NCBI GenBank assembly: GCA_964453435.1
Contig: CAYVQZ010000018.1
Coordinates: forward strand, 1-64,000
Direction: 5' to 3'
DNA length: 64,000 bases
DNA from: CAYVQZ01 sp964453435
Lineage (GTDB): Bacteria; Abyssobacteria; SURF-5
The notes beneath the pieces were generated by a model, which was given only the letters and a program-made list of their open reading frames with translations, searched no databases and was not told the origin of the DNA. Position 1 is the first letter of the stretch; each line of letters begins with the position of its first letter. The position numbers and the translations under genes were made by a program. Of the stretch, positions 26,059 through 33,277 are shown piece after piece.

Positions 26059-26790
26059 ATGAAACCGGCGCGACTTATCTTTCTGCTTCTGCTGCTGGCA
26101 TTCGCTTCATGCGCGCAGCAATGTCAGGCCGACGTCCCGTCTGACCAAGCACAGCAGGACCGTCTGCAGACGGCGCGCGAGAACCTTGTTCGCCTTCTCG
26201 AGCGACAGGGAATCACCGACGATAAAGTGTTGAACGCCATGCGAAATGTGCTTCGCCACGAATTCGTACCCGAACAGCTCCTTTCGCAGGCATATGCGAA
26301 TCGCCCGCTTCCAATCGGCATGGGACAAACGATATCGCAACCTTACATCGTGGCGTATATGTCTGAGGCGCTGAAATTGAAGGGCGGCGAAAAGGTTCTG
26401 GAAATCGGAACCGGCTCCGGTTACCAGGCGGCTATCCTTGCAGAAATCGCGGGAACGGTCTACACGGTTGAAATTCTCGAGCCGCTTGCCAAGCGCGCGG
26501 AAAAAACGCTCGAGAAGCTTGGATATGAAAACATCTTCGTGCGAGTCGGAGACGGCTACCAGGGCTGGCCCGAACATGCGCCATTCGACGCGATTATGGT
26601 CACCGCCGCGCCTGACCATGTACCCGAACCGCTGGTGGAACAGCTCAAGGTCGGCGGCAGAATGATAATACCGGTGGGCGAACGCAGTCAGAGACTTGTC
26701 TTGATTACGAAGGACGAAAAAGGCGTCAAACAGGAGCGGGACCTGCCCGTCCTCTTTGTGCCCATGACCGGCGAGGCGGAAAAGCAGTAG
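26059..26790 (+). CDS. pcm: Exported protein-L-isoaspartate O-methyltransferase
   Basis: 243 residues from the ATG at 26059, chosen because AAAGGAGA lies 8 bp upstream; the frame is open further but lacks a ribosome site. Residues 1-20 form a signal peptide ending FASC, a lipobox-like site. The body is a clear PCMT: NVLRHEFVP, a PLPIGMGQTISQPYIVAYM substrate block, SAM motif I VLEIGTGSGYQ (about residues 112-122), then VTAAPDHVPEPL and GGRMIIPVG. It methylates isoaspartyl residues of damaged proteins to start their repair. Most Pcm proteins are cytoplasmic; an export signal implies a periplasmic role, where SAM supply is a puzzle. It begins a run of three tightly spaced plus-strand genes. Confidence 0.92.
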   Translation: MKPARLIFLLLLLAFASCAQQCQADVPSDQAQQDRLQTARENLVRLLERQGITDDKVLNAMRNVLRHEFVPEQLLSQAYANRPLPIGMGQTISQPYIVAYMSEALKLKGGEKVLEIGTGSGYQAAILAEIAGTVYTVEILEPLAKRAEKTLEKLGYENIFVRVGDGYQGWPEHAPFDAIMVTAAPDHVPEPLVEQLKVGGRMIIPVGERSQRLVLITKDEKGVKQERDLPVLFVPMTGEAEKQ

Positions 26791-26801
26791 GAAAGCGAAA
26801 C

Positions 26802-27422
26802 ATGGCAGATTGGGACCAGCAAGACTTTTATAGACTCCTCCGGATTGACAAGGAAGCCACCCCGACCGAGATCGAGGAGGCCTATGCCAACCTCACGTCC
26901 GCTCTCGATCCCGATTCAAGTCCAAAAGAACAAAAACGCGCAAACGCATTGGCCTTCATAACCGCCCACACCGCCCGGCAAACGCTCCTGGACCAAACAA
27001 AACGAACCTCCTATGATGCAAAGTTGAAGGAGGTTCAGGAGACCGAGGCGGAAAAGGAAAAGATTGAGGCCAAGCGTGCGGGCAAACTGCAGGAACAGCA
27101 GTCAATCGAAGAAGACGAAAAACTGAAGAAAGCCGCGCTTCGATACGAAGCCGCCCGAAACGCGCTGTCTGATTTCTATTACAACCAGCTTTTCGCGGCT
27201 GCGCGGCAAAGTTCCTTCGAGACCATCGAGCCGGAACAACTCATGGGCTGGCTGAGCGCTGAGCGAGCGGAATCATTGAGAAAAGAGGAACAAAAGGGCC
27301 GCAAGATTTCGTTCCGGATCGATTTAAGCAGTTTCGGCGGGGTCCAGGATATGCGAAAGAAACGGGGAGACGAAATACCGGCAATTATCGACGAGTTGAC
27401 CAGGACGTTCCACCTCGCATAA
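26802..27422 (+). CDS. J-domain-like protein lacking the HPD motif
   Basis: 206 residues from ATG, 11 bp after pcm. Residues 8-75 align with a J domain: DFYRLLRIDKEATPTEIEEAY, then TSYDAKL at the end of helix IV. The catalytic HPD tripeptide is replaced by DPD (LDPDSSP), so it should not stimulate Hsp70 ATPase. A Glu/Lys-rich coiled coil follows (about residues 75-125), then a C-terminal region of unknown fold. It is probably translationally linked with the next ORF, 6 bp downstream. I infer a structural or adaptor J-like protein; no family recognised. Confidence 0.7.
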   Translation: MADWDQQDFYRLLRIDKEATPTEIEEAYANLTSALDPDSSPKEQKRANALAFITAHTARQTLLDQTKRTSYDAKLKEVQETEAEKEKIEAKRAGKLQEQQSIEEDEKLKKAALRYEAARNALSDFYYNQLFAAARQSSFETIEPEQLMGWLSAERAESLRKEEQKGRKISFRIDLSSFGGVQDMRKKRGDEIPAIIDELTRTFHLA

Positions 27423-27428
27423 CGAACG

Positions 27429-28412
27429 ATGAAAAAGAAAATCCAACAGACATTTGGCGTTTCCAATGTTGGAGAGTTGAAGAGGTTAATTGTCGCAAAC
27501 GCCGTTGCAACGGGCAATTCCTTTGCGTTCCACGACCTGTTTTCCCAACTGAAGGAATTCGCCGACACCGACAATGAGTCGGCGGTCACGCCCGCTGTTC
27601 TTAACCGGCTCGCTTATTTGCTTCCCACCCGGGATACGACGGAATCGCCCAAGTTCCGGAGAGCAACAGAGATTGTCGGCGAGTATAGCTTGAACGATGA
27701 TGTCGTTCCCGCAACGCTTTTGGAGGAAACCGCCAAGGAAGCCGTCTCGCGCGGCAAATTCGCGTACGCGGAGGACGCATATCGGCTCCTCGGAATAAAA
27801 AAAGAAATCGTTGCTTTGTATGCTCAGACGGGCGAACAACTGCTCCGGGATGACAAGCCAAAGCAAGGAGCCGTGGCGTTCCTTGTGGCTGCAAGCCTCG
27901 ACCAACCTCTCGGCCCGCACTATCAGGACCTCGGCCCCGAGCTGCATTCAGCCTGTCAACGTGAACCCGACAAATGCGTTACCGCGCTTCCCATCGATTC
28001 CCTCATGGATGAGGCGATTAAATTCCTCATAAGCAATGATGACCTTGCGCAGAGGTTGCTCTCGACAGCGAAGGCGGCGCACAAACCGCACATAATAGAA
28101 ACCCTTGCCGCGGCACGCGACACCAACCTCCACGAGTTCATGGAAAACCTCAGGAAAGGCGCGGTCGAACTCTCCAAAATCGGCGACGGTCAACCCGACG
28201 ATTACTCCCCTATCGGTCCGGCCCTGCTGGGAAGAATCGCTCCGACCGGGCAGGCCTGGGAATACCTCAAGGAACTCTCCTTCGAACATCCGATCGCAGC
28301 CCTGTGTGTCTGCCTGAAGCTTATCCGCCAAACGCCCGTCCTCGTTCCCGTTCTCCGCGACGGAAAACCACTGCTTGAATTGCTGCTGCCGGCCGAATTC
28401 CAAAAGGAATAA
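27429..28412 (+). CDS. Hypothetical helical protein linked to the J-like protein
   Basis: 327 residues from ATG. Predominantly alpha-helical with repeated short helices (for example AKEAVSRGKFAYAEDAYRLL), hinting at TPR-like packing in the middle third; no signal peptide or membrane segment. It starts 6 bp after the J-like gene, so the two are almost certainly cotranscribed, and a functional pair is likely. I do not recognise a family. Confidence 0.6.
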   Translation: MKKKIQQTFGVSNVGELKRLIVANAVATGNSFAFHDLFSQLKEFADTDNESAVTPAVLNRLAYLLPTRDTTESPKFRRATEIVGEYSLNDDVVPATLLEETAKEAVSRGKFAYAEDAYRLLGIKKEIVALYAQTGEQLLRDDKPKQGAVAFLVAASLDQPLGPHYQDLGPELHSACQREPDKCVTALPIDSLMDEAIKFLISNDDLAQRLLSTAKAAHKPHIIETLAAARDTNLHEFMENLRKGAVELSKIGDGQPDDYSPIGPALLGRIAPTGQAWEYLKELSFEHPIAALCVCLKLIRQTPVLVPVLRDGKPLLELLLPAEFQKE

Positions 28413-29008
28413 GGGCCGGTTGCTCTGCGCAAATTGTCTTCTTGAGTGTGTCCCACGGTTGTCCATTCTGCCGAAAAGCCGAATCCCTAATTCCGGGGAG
28501 ATGAATTTATAGGCCGAAGGTCACGCTCCGCGTGATTCCGTGTCCCCGGAATTCGCAAGCCCTGGTCAAACGTGAGACACATTCACTGCCCCCGAAGCAC
28601 GGGGTTCCGAACCTCGGGACAGATTCTCCTACCCCCTTTCCGCTCCTCCTCGCTCTTCTTGATAATCTCCCCGTTCCGGCAATCCGTGTCGTTCATAAAT
28701 CGGCTGTCGGAGGCAAAAGACTTGATTTCTCTTTCAGCGTCCCATACTTGCTTCCTCACGCCTCTCCATCTCGCGCTCCTTGTAAATGCGCGCATTGCGC
28801 CCCCTTCTTCTTCGAAACTCTTCAAACTTCGGGAATCAGTGGGGGCGGGTGAAAAGCAACGCAGGCTGGTCTTGATGCGGGATTGACGCGCCTCGCTTCC
28901 AATTCAATCCGCCGCGGCCTGGTTCTCACGGGAGGTAGCGGCTGTGAAGACCAAAAAAATTAGCTGCTCCACCTTTCACCGAGCAGCTATCCCAACAAGC
29001 TTTCACTT
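28413..29008. other. Gene-free stretch, possibly eroded coding DNA
   Basis: 596 bp between the hypothetical gene and the tRNA with CAU anticodon. Open frames occur on both strands but none has a ribosome site, a recognisable domain or a convincing composition. The minus-strand frame at 28583-28825 is charged and Glu/Lys/Arg-rich and may be a relic. Nothing firm is seen. Confidence 0.4.
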
Positions 29009-29084
29009 TGGTGGGCCCAGCAGGGCTCGAACCTGCGACCAACTGATTATGAGTCAGCTGCTCTACCGACTGAGCTATGGGCCC
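29009..29084 (-). tRNA. tRNA with CAU anticodon (elongator Met or Ile2)
   Basis: The reverse strand starts GGGCCCATAGCTCAGTCGG and folds as a class I tRNA: acceptor GGGCCCA/TGGGCCC, anticodon loop CTCATAA, T-loop GTTCGAGCC, discriminator A and encoded CCA at 29009-29011. The first acceptor pair is normal, so it is not an initiator. The segment GACTCATAATC with TTGGTCGC in the variable/T region resembles Ile2 tRNAs whose C34 is modified to lysidine by TilS, but elongator Met cannot be excluded. Confidence 0.93.
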
Positions 29085-29146
29085 CGTATCTATTATTCTA
29101 GTCACGGATGAAGTGTTTGTCAAACCGCGAAAAGCGGTTTCGTGGT

Positions 29147-29176
29147 TTGACAGTAAAAGCTTATATCTGTTATACT
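29147..29176 (+). promoter_or_regulatory. Promoter of the Ser-Ser-Arg tRNA cluster
   Basis: A perfect TTGACA at 29147-29152, 18-bp spacer, and TATACT at 29171-29176. Predicted start near 29184, about 28 nt before the first tRNA, appropriate for a tRNA transcript. It is divergent from the CAU tRNA. Confidence 0.8.
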
Positions 29177-29211
29177 TTCGACTGGTGGCAGAACTCTTCG
29201 CAGACTTGTGA

Positions 29212-29292
29212 GGAGGGCTAGCATAACTGGTAATGCACCGGTCTTGAAAACCGGCGCCTTCGGGCTTGGGGGTTCGAGTCCCTCGCCCTCCG
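29212..29292 (+). tRNA. tRNA-Ser (anticodon UGA)
   Basis: Acceptor GGAGGGC/GCCCTCC, anticodon loop CTTGAAA (UGA), a variable arm CGCCTTCGGGC, T-loop TTCGAGT, and discriminator G73 as expected for serine. CCA is not encoded. The D-arm (GCATAACTGGTAATGC) is unlike that of the adjacent tRNA-Ser(GCU), which has the usual GGCCGAG type. Confidence 0.92.
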
Positions 29293-29322
29293 CCGCGAAA
29301 AAGGCGGCTCTGTGGATATAGT

Positions 29323-29413
29323 GGAGAGGTGGCCGAGCTGGTTGAAGGCGGCACCCTGCTAAGGTGTTAGAGGGGCAAAACTCCTCTCGAGGGTTCGAAT
29401 CCCTCCCTCTCCG
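29323..29413 (+). tRNA. tRNA-Ser (anticodon GCU)
   Basis: Begins GGAGAGGTGGCCGAGCTGG with acceptor GGAGAGG/CCTCTCC, anticodon loop CTGCTAA (GCU), a long variable arm (about 20 nt), T-loop TTCGAAT and discriminator G. CCA is not encoded. Second gene of the plus-strand tRNA cluster. Confidence 0.95.
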
Positions 29414-29421
29414 CCGCATGT

Positions 29422-29498
<77 letters not shown>

Positions 29499-29512
29499 AA
29501 AAACGAGGAAAC

Positions 29513-29550
29513 AACGGCCCCTCACCAAACCGGTGAGGGGCCGTTCTTTT
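29513..29550 (+). terminator. Rho-independent terminator of the tRNA cluster
   Basis: Inverted repeat AACGGCCCCTCACC at 29513-29526 and its complement at 29532-29545, with a 5-nt loop and a T-rich tail (CTTTT). It is a strong GC stem 14 bp after the tRNA-Arg CCA. Confidence 0.9.
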
Positions 29551-29672
29551 CCGTAAGTTCGGCGGCGGTTGCTCTTCCGGCGCCGACGGTATAGTTGTTA
29601 ATAGCCTCCTTCCGCTAGTTGCGCCCGCCGGACCGATTCCATGACTCCTTTGAAATAGCCCCGCAGAAAGAG

Positions 29673-30005
29673 CTAGTCGGCGGAAACAGCATACTGTTGC
29701 ATACTACGGATTTCCCGGTGAGCATGCGGACATTCCGCATCCATGTAACTGAATCGGAGCCCCTCGACGCGGATTTCGATATTATTGAAACAGGGGTCAT
29801 CCGCCAAGTCGGCCAACAAATAATGGATTTCAATCGGCTTGACTTGAGCCACTCGCGAAAAATCCAGAATGAGCCGGTCAAAGCAATCGAGGGCGAGCAA
29901 GGAATCGTGAATACGTTCGAATGCCCGCACGCCGTCAAATTCACCTTTGAAGTTTACCTTCAGTTCCCGCTTATCATTGAGTAACCTGTGTGAGCACTGA
30001 TGCAT
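29673..30005 (-). CDS. STAS-like small protein (paralogue A)
   Basis: 110 residues from the ATG at 30005, chosen because AAGGAGG stands 6 bp upstream; the open frame continues further but without a ribosome site. The middle reads VNFKGEFD, then RLILDFSRVAQVKPIEIHYLLADL and NIEIRVEGLRFSY. The alternation of strand-helix-strand with a DFSxVxxVKPxE block is reminiscent of anti-sigma antagonist/STAS domains, but the phosphorylatable Ser is not obvious. It is clearly paralogous to the protein at 30605-31003. The two flank a zinc-ribbon gene, all on the minus strand downstream of the XRE-EIIA regulator, suggesting one regulatory unit. Function inferred only. Confidence 0.65.
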   Translation of the reverse strand: MHQCSHRLLNDKRELKVNFKGEFDGVRAFERIHDSLLALDCFDRLILDFSRVAQVKPIEIHYLLADLADDPCFNNIEIRVEGLRFSYMDAECPHAHREIRSMQQYAVSAD

Positions 30006-30064
30006 ATCTGTCCTCCTTGCCACGGGATTCGTTTGATTCGTGACCCCCGGCTTTTCCTGATTGT

Positions 30065-30379
30065 TCACGACGACTGTTTGACCGCATTTCCGTTGACAAC
30101 AAGAAACCGTCCGCAGAATTCGCATTTGTGAATAAAATTCTTGTACCGAAGTATCTCATGTGTCTCAGGATAGATCATGTTGCACGCGCTGCACACGCCA
30201 TCCCTCAAAATCGCCACCGCGGTTCCTTTTCTCTCCTTCAGCCGGTGATATTGCTTCAAAATCGACGAGTCGAGGTTTCTCTCGACTTCCTCGAAAGCCC
30301 CGGTATTGTCACCGCCCTCGCCATCATTCTCCAATTTATGCAATTGCAGGAGTAGTTTCACTTGAACCGGCGTATCCAT
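30065..30379 (-). CDS. Zinc-ribbon protein with helical N-terminus (DUF164-like)
   Basis: 104 residues from the ATG at 30379, preceded by AAGGAGG 7 bp upstream. A helical N-terminal half is followed by a four-cysteine ribbon: CSAC near residue 65 and CEFC near residue 89, with MIYPETHEI and FLVVNG in the C4-type ribbon pattern seen in DUF164/CdsZ-like proteins. Those normally have a long coiled coil before the ribbon; here it is short. Such ribbons bind nucleic acid or protein partners. It lies 59 bp upstream of STAS-like paralogue A on the same strand. Confidence 0.7.
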   Translation of the reverse strand: MDTPVQVKLLLQLHKLENDGEGGDNTGAFEEVERNLDSSILKQYHRLKERKGTAVAILRDGVCSACNMIYPETHEILRYKNFIHKCEFCGRFLVVNGNAVKQSS

Positions 30380-30604
30380 GCTCCCTACCTCCTTTACAAA
30401 ACCGACCCCTTGAAATTTCCGATTTTGCTCATCCCTGAGAACCGCGCCCCGCGACAATCCTTCGAGTCCGCAAAATGTCACGGGCATAACCGCATCCGGA
30501 TATATTTCTCACGTGATATTCCGATGCGAAATCAGCACTGCATATCCGCACATTGGCGTTTGGCTCCCTCATGAAAACCTCTCAAAGACATTAAAGGAGG
30601 GGCT

Positions 30605-31003
30605 TCAGCTCTTCCCAATCGAGTAATTGAATTGAAGGCCCTCAATGCGAATTTCGATATGATTGAACTGCGGGCTTGCCGCAAGCTCGGCAAAGAAACG
30701 ATACAGTTCGACCGGTTTGACCTGAGGCACATTGGAGAAATCGAGAACAATCCTCTCATAATACCCAACGGGCGCCATGGCGCCGTTCATTCGCTCAATC
30801 GTTTCCGAAGCGTCAAAATCTCCGGTCAGCTTGAGCCGCGCCTCCCTGGGATCACGCATCGTGGTCACGGGAGACCGCTTCACAACTTGTGGCTTGTTCG
30901 CGCAGGCTCTTCCGGAATTCTCGACCATATAACGTCCGTTTCCCGGCTTTTCCGCCGCGGCTTTCGGCTCACGGAATCCTCGTTTCCGCGGCTTTGAATG
31001 CAA
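30605..31003 (-). CDS. STAS-like small protein (paralogue B)
   Basis: 132 residues from a TTG start that overlaps the end of the XRE-EIIA gene by 35 bp; a shorter start at an internal ATG (MRDPREARL) would match paralogue A better. The shared core reads LKLTGDFD, RIVLDFSNVPQVKPVELYRFFAELA and NHIEIRIEGLQFNY. The same block order as paralogue A, with roughly half of the positions identical by eye, indicates a local duplication. No catalytic residues are evident. Overlap with the upstream regulator implies cotranscription. Confidence 0.65.
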   Translation of the reverse strand: MHSKPRKRGFREPKAAAEKPGNGRYMVENSGRACANKPQVVKRSPVTTMRDPREARLKLTGDFDASETIERMNGAMAPVGYYERIVLDFSNVPQVKPVELYRFFAELAASPQFNHIEIRIEGLQFNYSIGKS

Positions 31004-31856
31004 GGATTATCTCTTTTCGACCCGGAGCCTTCAGAATTGTCTCGTAAAAACTGTTGTGGCTGAAAAGCCTGGCGATCCTCGCGAGCAATTTCAGGTGTAA
31101 ATGCCCGGATGACCGCGGACCCGCCAGGATAAAAACCAAATGAACCGGCTTCCCATCGATAGCGTCAAAATCCAGCCCGCCAGGAATCCGAAAAACAGCG
31201 ACGATCATCTTGTCAAAGCCGATGGTATAGACGTGCGGCACGGCAACGCCATGTCCGATGCCGGTGCTGGCCTCGCTTTCGCGACCGAGCAGGTCCTTTA
31301 AGATTGTTTTCCGATCAAGCCCGTCGGTTCGCTCGCATATCTCGGTTACAGCCTTTTTTAAGAACGTTTCCTTGTTCCTTGCGTTTTGCGTATCAAATAT
31401 AAGCTCTTCACGAAGAAACGGCCACAGATACTGGCTCCCGTTCCCTCGAGATTGAGAGTCAAGAATAGAAGACTTATCACCCCGTAACGCAGTTGTCCTT
31501 ATGGACAGTTTCAGACCCTTGAGACCGTATGCGTTCAGGAGACCGGTCAACTCCATGAAATCCCCCGATTTCATTCCCTTTTCCTTTGCCATGCGAAGAA
31601 AATCGACCGCCTCGGGCACATCCTGCACAAAGCGATTCAGGTCCGGACCAAGCGCATGTGTTACGCAGAATAAGTAGCCGCTCGGCACGTGGAGCGCCTG
31701 CTCAATTTCCCTTATCCGCTTAGCGGCCGGCGGAGGCAGTTGGCCGCGTTCGATCATGCTGAGATAGCTCGGGGAAATATCGATGGCGCGCGCGAGTTCC
31801 CTCAACCCGACGCCAGCCTCGATGCGCAATGTTTTCAAGATATGTCCGAATTCCAC
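30969..31856 (-). CDS. XRE-family regulator fused to a PTS EIIA (PtsN-like) domain
   Basis: 295 residues from the GTG at 31856, chosen because CGGAGG lies 5 bp upstream; the earlier GTG at 31883 falls at the predicted transcription start. Residues 1-65 form an XRE helix-turn-helix (ELARAIDISPSYLSMIERG). Residues from about 150 on form a fructose-type EIIA domain: GIGHGVAVPHVYT with His208 as the candidate phosphoacceptor, then HLVFILAGPRSSGHLHLKLLARIARLF. The architecture suggests DNA binding controlled by phosphoryl transfer from HPr-type proteins or by a nitrogen-PTS-like cascade. No HPr or enzyme I is in the window. The palindrome overlapping its own promoter suggests autoregulation. Confidence 0.85.
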   Translation of the reverse strand: MEFGHILKTLRIEAGVGLRELARAIDISPSYLSMIERGQLPPPAAKRIREIEQALHVPSGYLFCVTHALGPDLNRFVQDVPEAVDFLRMAKEKGMKSGDFMELTGLLNAYGLKGLKLSIRTTALRGDKSSILDSQSRGNGSQYLWPFLREELIFDTQNARNKETFLKKAVTEICERTDGLDRKTILKDLLGRESEASTGIGHGVAVPHVYTIGFDKMIVAVFRIPGGLDFDAIDGKPVHLVFILAGPRSSGHLHLKLLARIARLFSHNSFYETILKAPGRKEIILAFKAAETRIP

Positions 31857-31870
31857 CGGAACCTCCGATT

Positions 31871-31888
31871 GTTCAGTGTTCACTAAAC
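31871..31888. promoter_or_regulatory. Palindromic operator at the XRE-EIIA transcription start
   Basis: GTTCAGTGTTCACTAAAC is an 18-bp inverted repeat with 7 of 9 positions matching between arms. It lies directly between the -10 box and the ribosome site, spanning the predicted transcription start, where a bound repressor would block initiation. The adjacent XRE regulator is the obvious candidate ligand. Confidence 0.6.
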
Positions 31889-31917
31889 ATTATACACCGA
31901 AACCGCAAACTTGTCAA
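31889..31917 (-). promoter_or_regulatory. Consensus sigma-70 promoter of the XRE-EIIA operon
   Basis: On the minus strand, a perfect TTGACA (31912-31917), a 17-bp spacer and a perfect TATAAT (31889-31894). Start expected near 31882. Such an ideal promoter usually needs a repressor, which fits the palindrome immediately downstream. Confidence 0.88.
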
Positions 31918-32092
31918 GAGAAATCGACGCCCAAATCAACCAATACAGAAAATGCCAAAAATACGCTTTCCCTACAACCGACCGGTCGGGACAATGCCCG
32001 GGGTTACCCGCCCCTGCTCAGGCTTTTTTCTCCACAGGGAATGCCGCAAAATTACTATGGCGCCAATGGTTCAATTTGACAGTCGGAGGGCC

Positions 32093-33247
32093 TTAACTTA
32101 CTCCGCGGAAGGCTTCGATGAGGATGGCAGCGACTTCCGGCCTGGTGAATTCCGGAGGGGGTTTCTGGCCGTGCCGCAGCATCTCGCGAACTTTGGTCCC
32201 GCTGAAATTGATATGGCTCGCGCTGTTATGGGGACATGTCTTGGCGGAAGCCATCGAGCCGCATGTAATGCAGTAGAAGGCGTTCTCGAAAAACAGCGGC
32301 AGTATTCCGATTTCTTCCGGAGCGAAATCGCTGAAGATGCGGTGGGCATCATATGGGCCGTAATATGAGCCTACTCCTGCGTGGTCTCTTCCGACGATAA
32401 AGTGCGTGCAGCCGTAGTTCTTCCTGATAATTGCATGAAATATGGCCTCGCGCGGACCGGCATACCGCATGGCGGCGGGGAACACCGAAAGAGCGACGCG
32501 CGTCTTCGGATAATACTTCTCCAGCAACACCTCGTAACACCTCATCCTTACTGCGGGCGGTATGTCGTCGCTCTTCGTTTCACCCACAAGGGGATGGATG
32601 AGAATCGCGTCCACGACCTCGAGCGCACACTTCTGAATATATTCATGGGCCCGGTGTATCGGATTGCGAGTTTGAAACGCGGCCACTTGACGCCATCCCT
32701 TCACCTTGAAGAGCACCCTTGTTTCCTTTGGGGCGAGTCTGTACTTGTTCAATATACAGTGCTTGGGACCCTGCAGCGCGCTCACCGTTCCACCGAGATA
32801 TACATCACCTATCCTTCGAAGATACCGATTGCCCGGGTGAGCGACGTCGGTAGTCCGTAAAATGCATAAAGCTTCACGCTGTTTATCAGCCTTGAACTTG
32901 TCTTCGAGATGAAGCACTCCGACGAGATTCTGTTGTTTGTCGTAGAGCGCCACGTCCGACCCGATTTCATACTCGCCGCCATCGCCCCGCTTGACGGCAA
33001 GAGTTACCGGAATGGTCCAGACGAGCCCGCTCGAAAGTCTCCGAAGGTCGAGAACGCTGACATAGTCTTCCTCTGTCATGAAGCCCTCCAGCGGGCTCAT
33101 GGCGCCGGTGGCAATCATTTCAAGGTCCGAGACCTCGCGTTCGTTCAGAACAATCGAGGGCATTTTCGGGACAAGCGCCCGCAGCGCTTCCCGCTCCTCT
33201 CCCCCAAGAAACCTGTTCACCAGTTTTCCACCGTGTGGCCTGATCAT
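32093..33247 (-). CDS. sat: Sulfate adenylyltransferase (ATP sulfurylase)
   Basis: 384 residues from the ATG at 33247 (MIRPHGG, the usual N-terminus of this family); a TTG ten codons earlier directly abuts the upstream gene's stop. It has QTRNPIHRAHEY, the ATP/sulfate binding motif, and GRDHAGVGSYYG, the second nucleotide motif. Near the C-terminus lies CITCGSMASAKTCPH. It activates sulfate with ATP to APS and PPi, or runs in reverse in sulfur oxidation. Length and motifs match the monofunctional homo-oligomeric enzyme of sulfate reducers and oxidisers. No aprAB, dsr or cysC/H genes are in the window; instead a kinase-like gene precedes it. Confidence 0.96.
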   Translation of the reverse strand: MIRPHGGKLVNRFLGGEEREALRALVPKMPSIVLNEREVSDLEMIATGAMSPLEGFMTEEDYVSVLDLRRLSSGLVWTIPVTLAVKRGDGGEYEIGSDVALYDKQQNLVGVLHLEDKFKADKQREALCILRTTDVAHPGNRYLRRIGDVYLGGTVSALQGPKHCILNKYRLAPKETRVLFKVKGWRQVAAFQTRNPIHRAHEYIQKCALEVVDAILIHPLVGETKSDDIPPAVRMRCYEVLLEKYYPKTRVALSVFPAAMRYAGPREAIFHAIIRKNYGCTHFIVGRDHAGVGSYYGPYDAHRIFSDFAPEEIGILPLFFENAFYCITCGSMASAKTCPHNSASHINFSGTKVREMLRHGQKPPPEFTRPEVAAILIEAFRGVS

Positions 33248-33277
33248 CGACAGAATTTCCCCTACCGGAGACCTCAA

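Noticed and set aside
28583..28825. 80-codon minus-strand ORF that resembles a four-helix-bundle or transposase fragment
   Set aside because: The resemblance is limited to composition; no motif or frame-consistent similarity could be confirmed.
30969..31883. XRE-EIIA start at the GTG at 31883
   Set aside because: That codon coincides with the predicted transcription start; the GTG at 31856 has a CGGAGG ribosome site.
31978..31989. 12-bp palindrome CCGACCGGTCGG upstream of the XRE gene
   Set aside because: Too short and GC-rich to distinguish from chance, and it lies upstream of, not within, the promoter.
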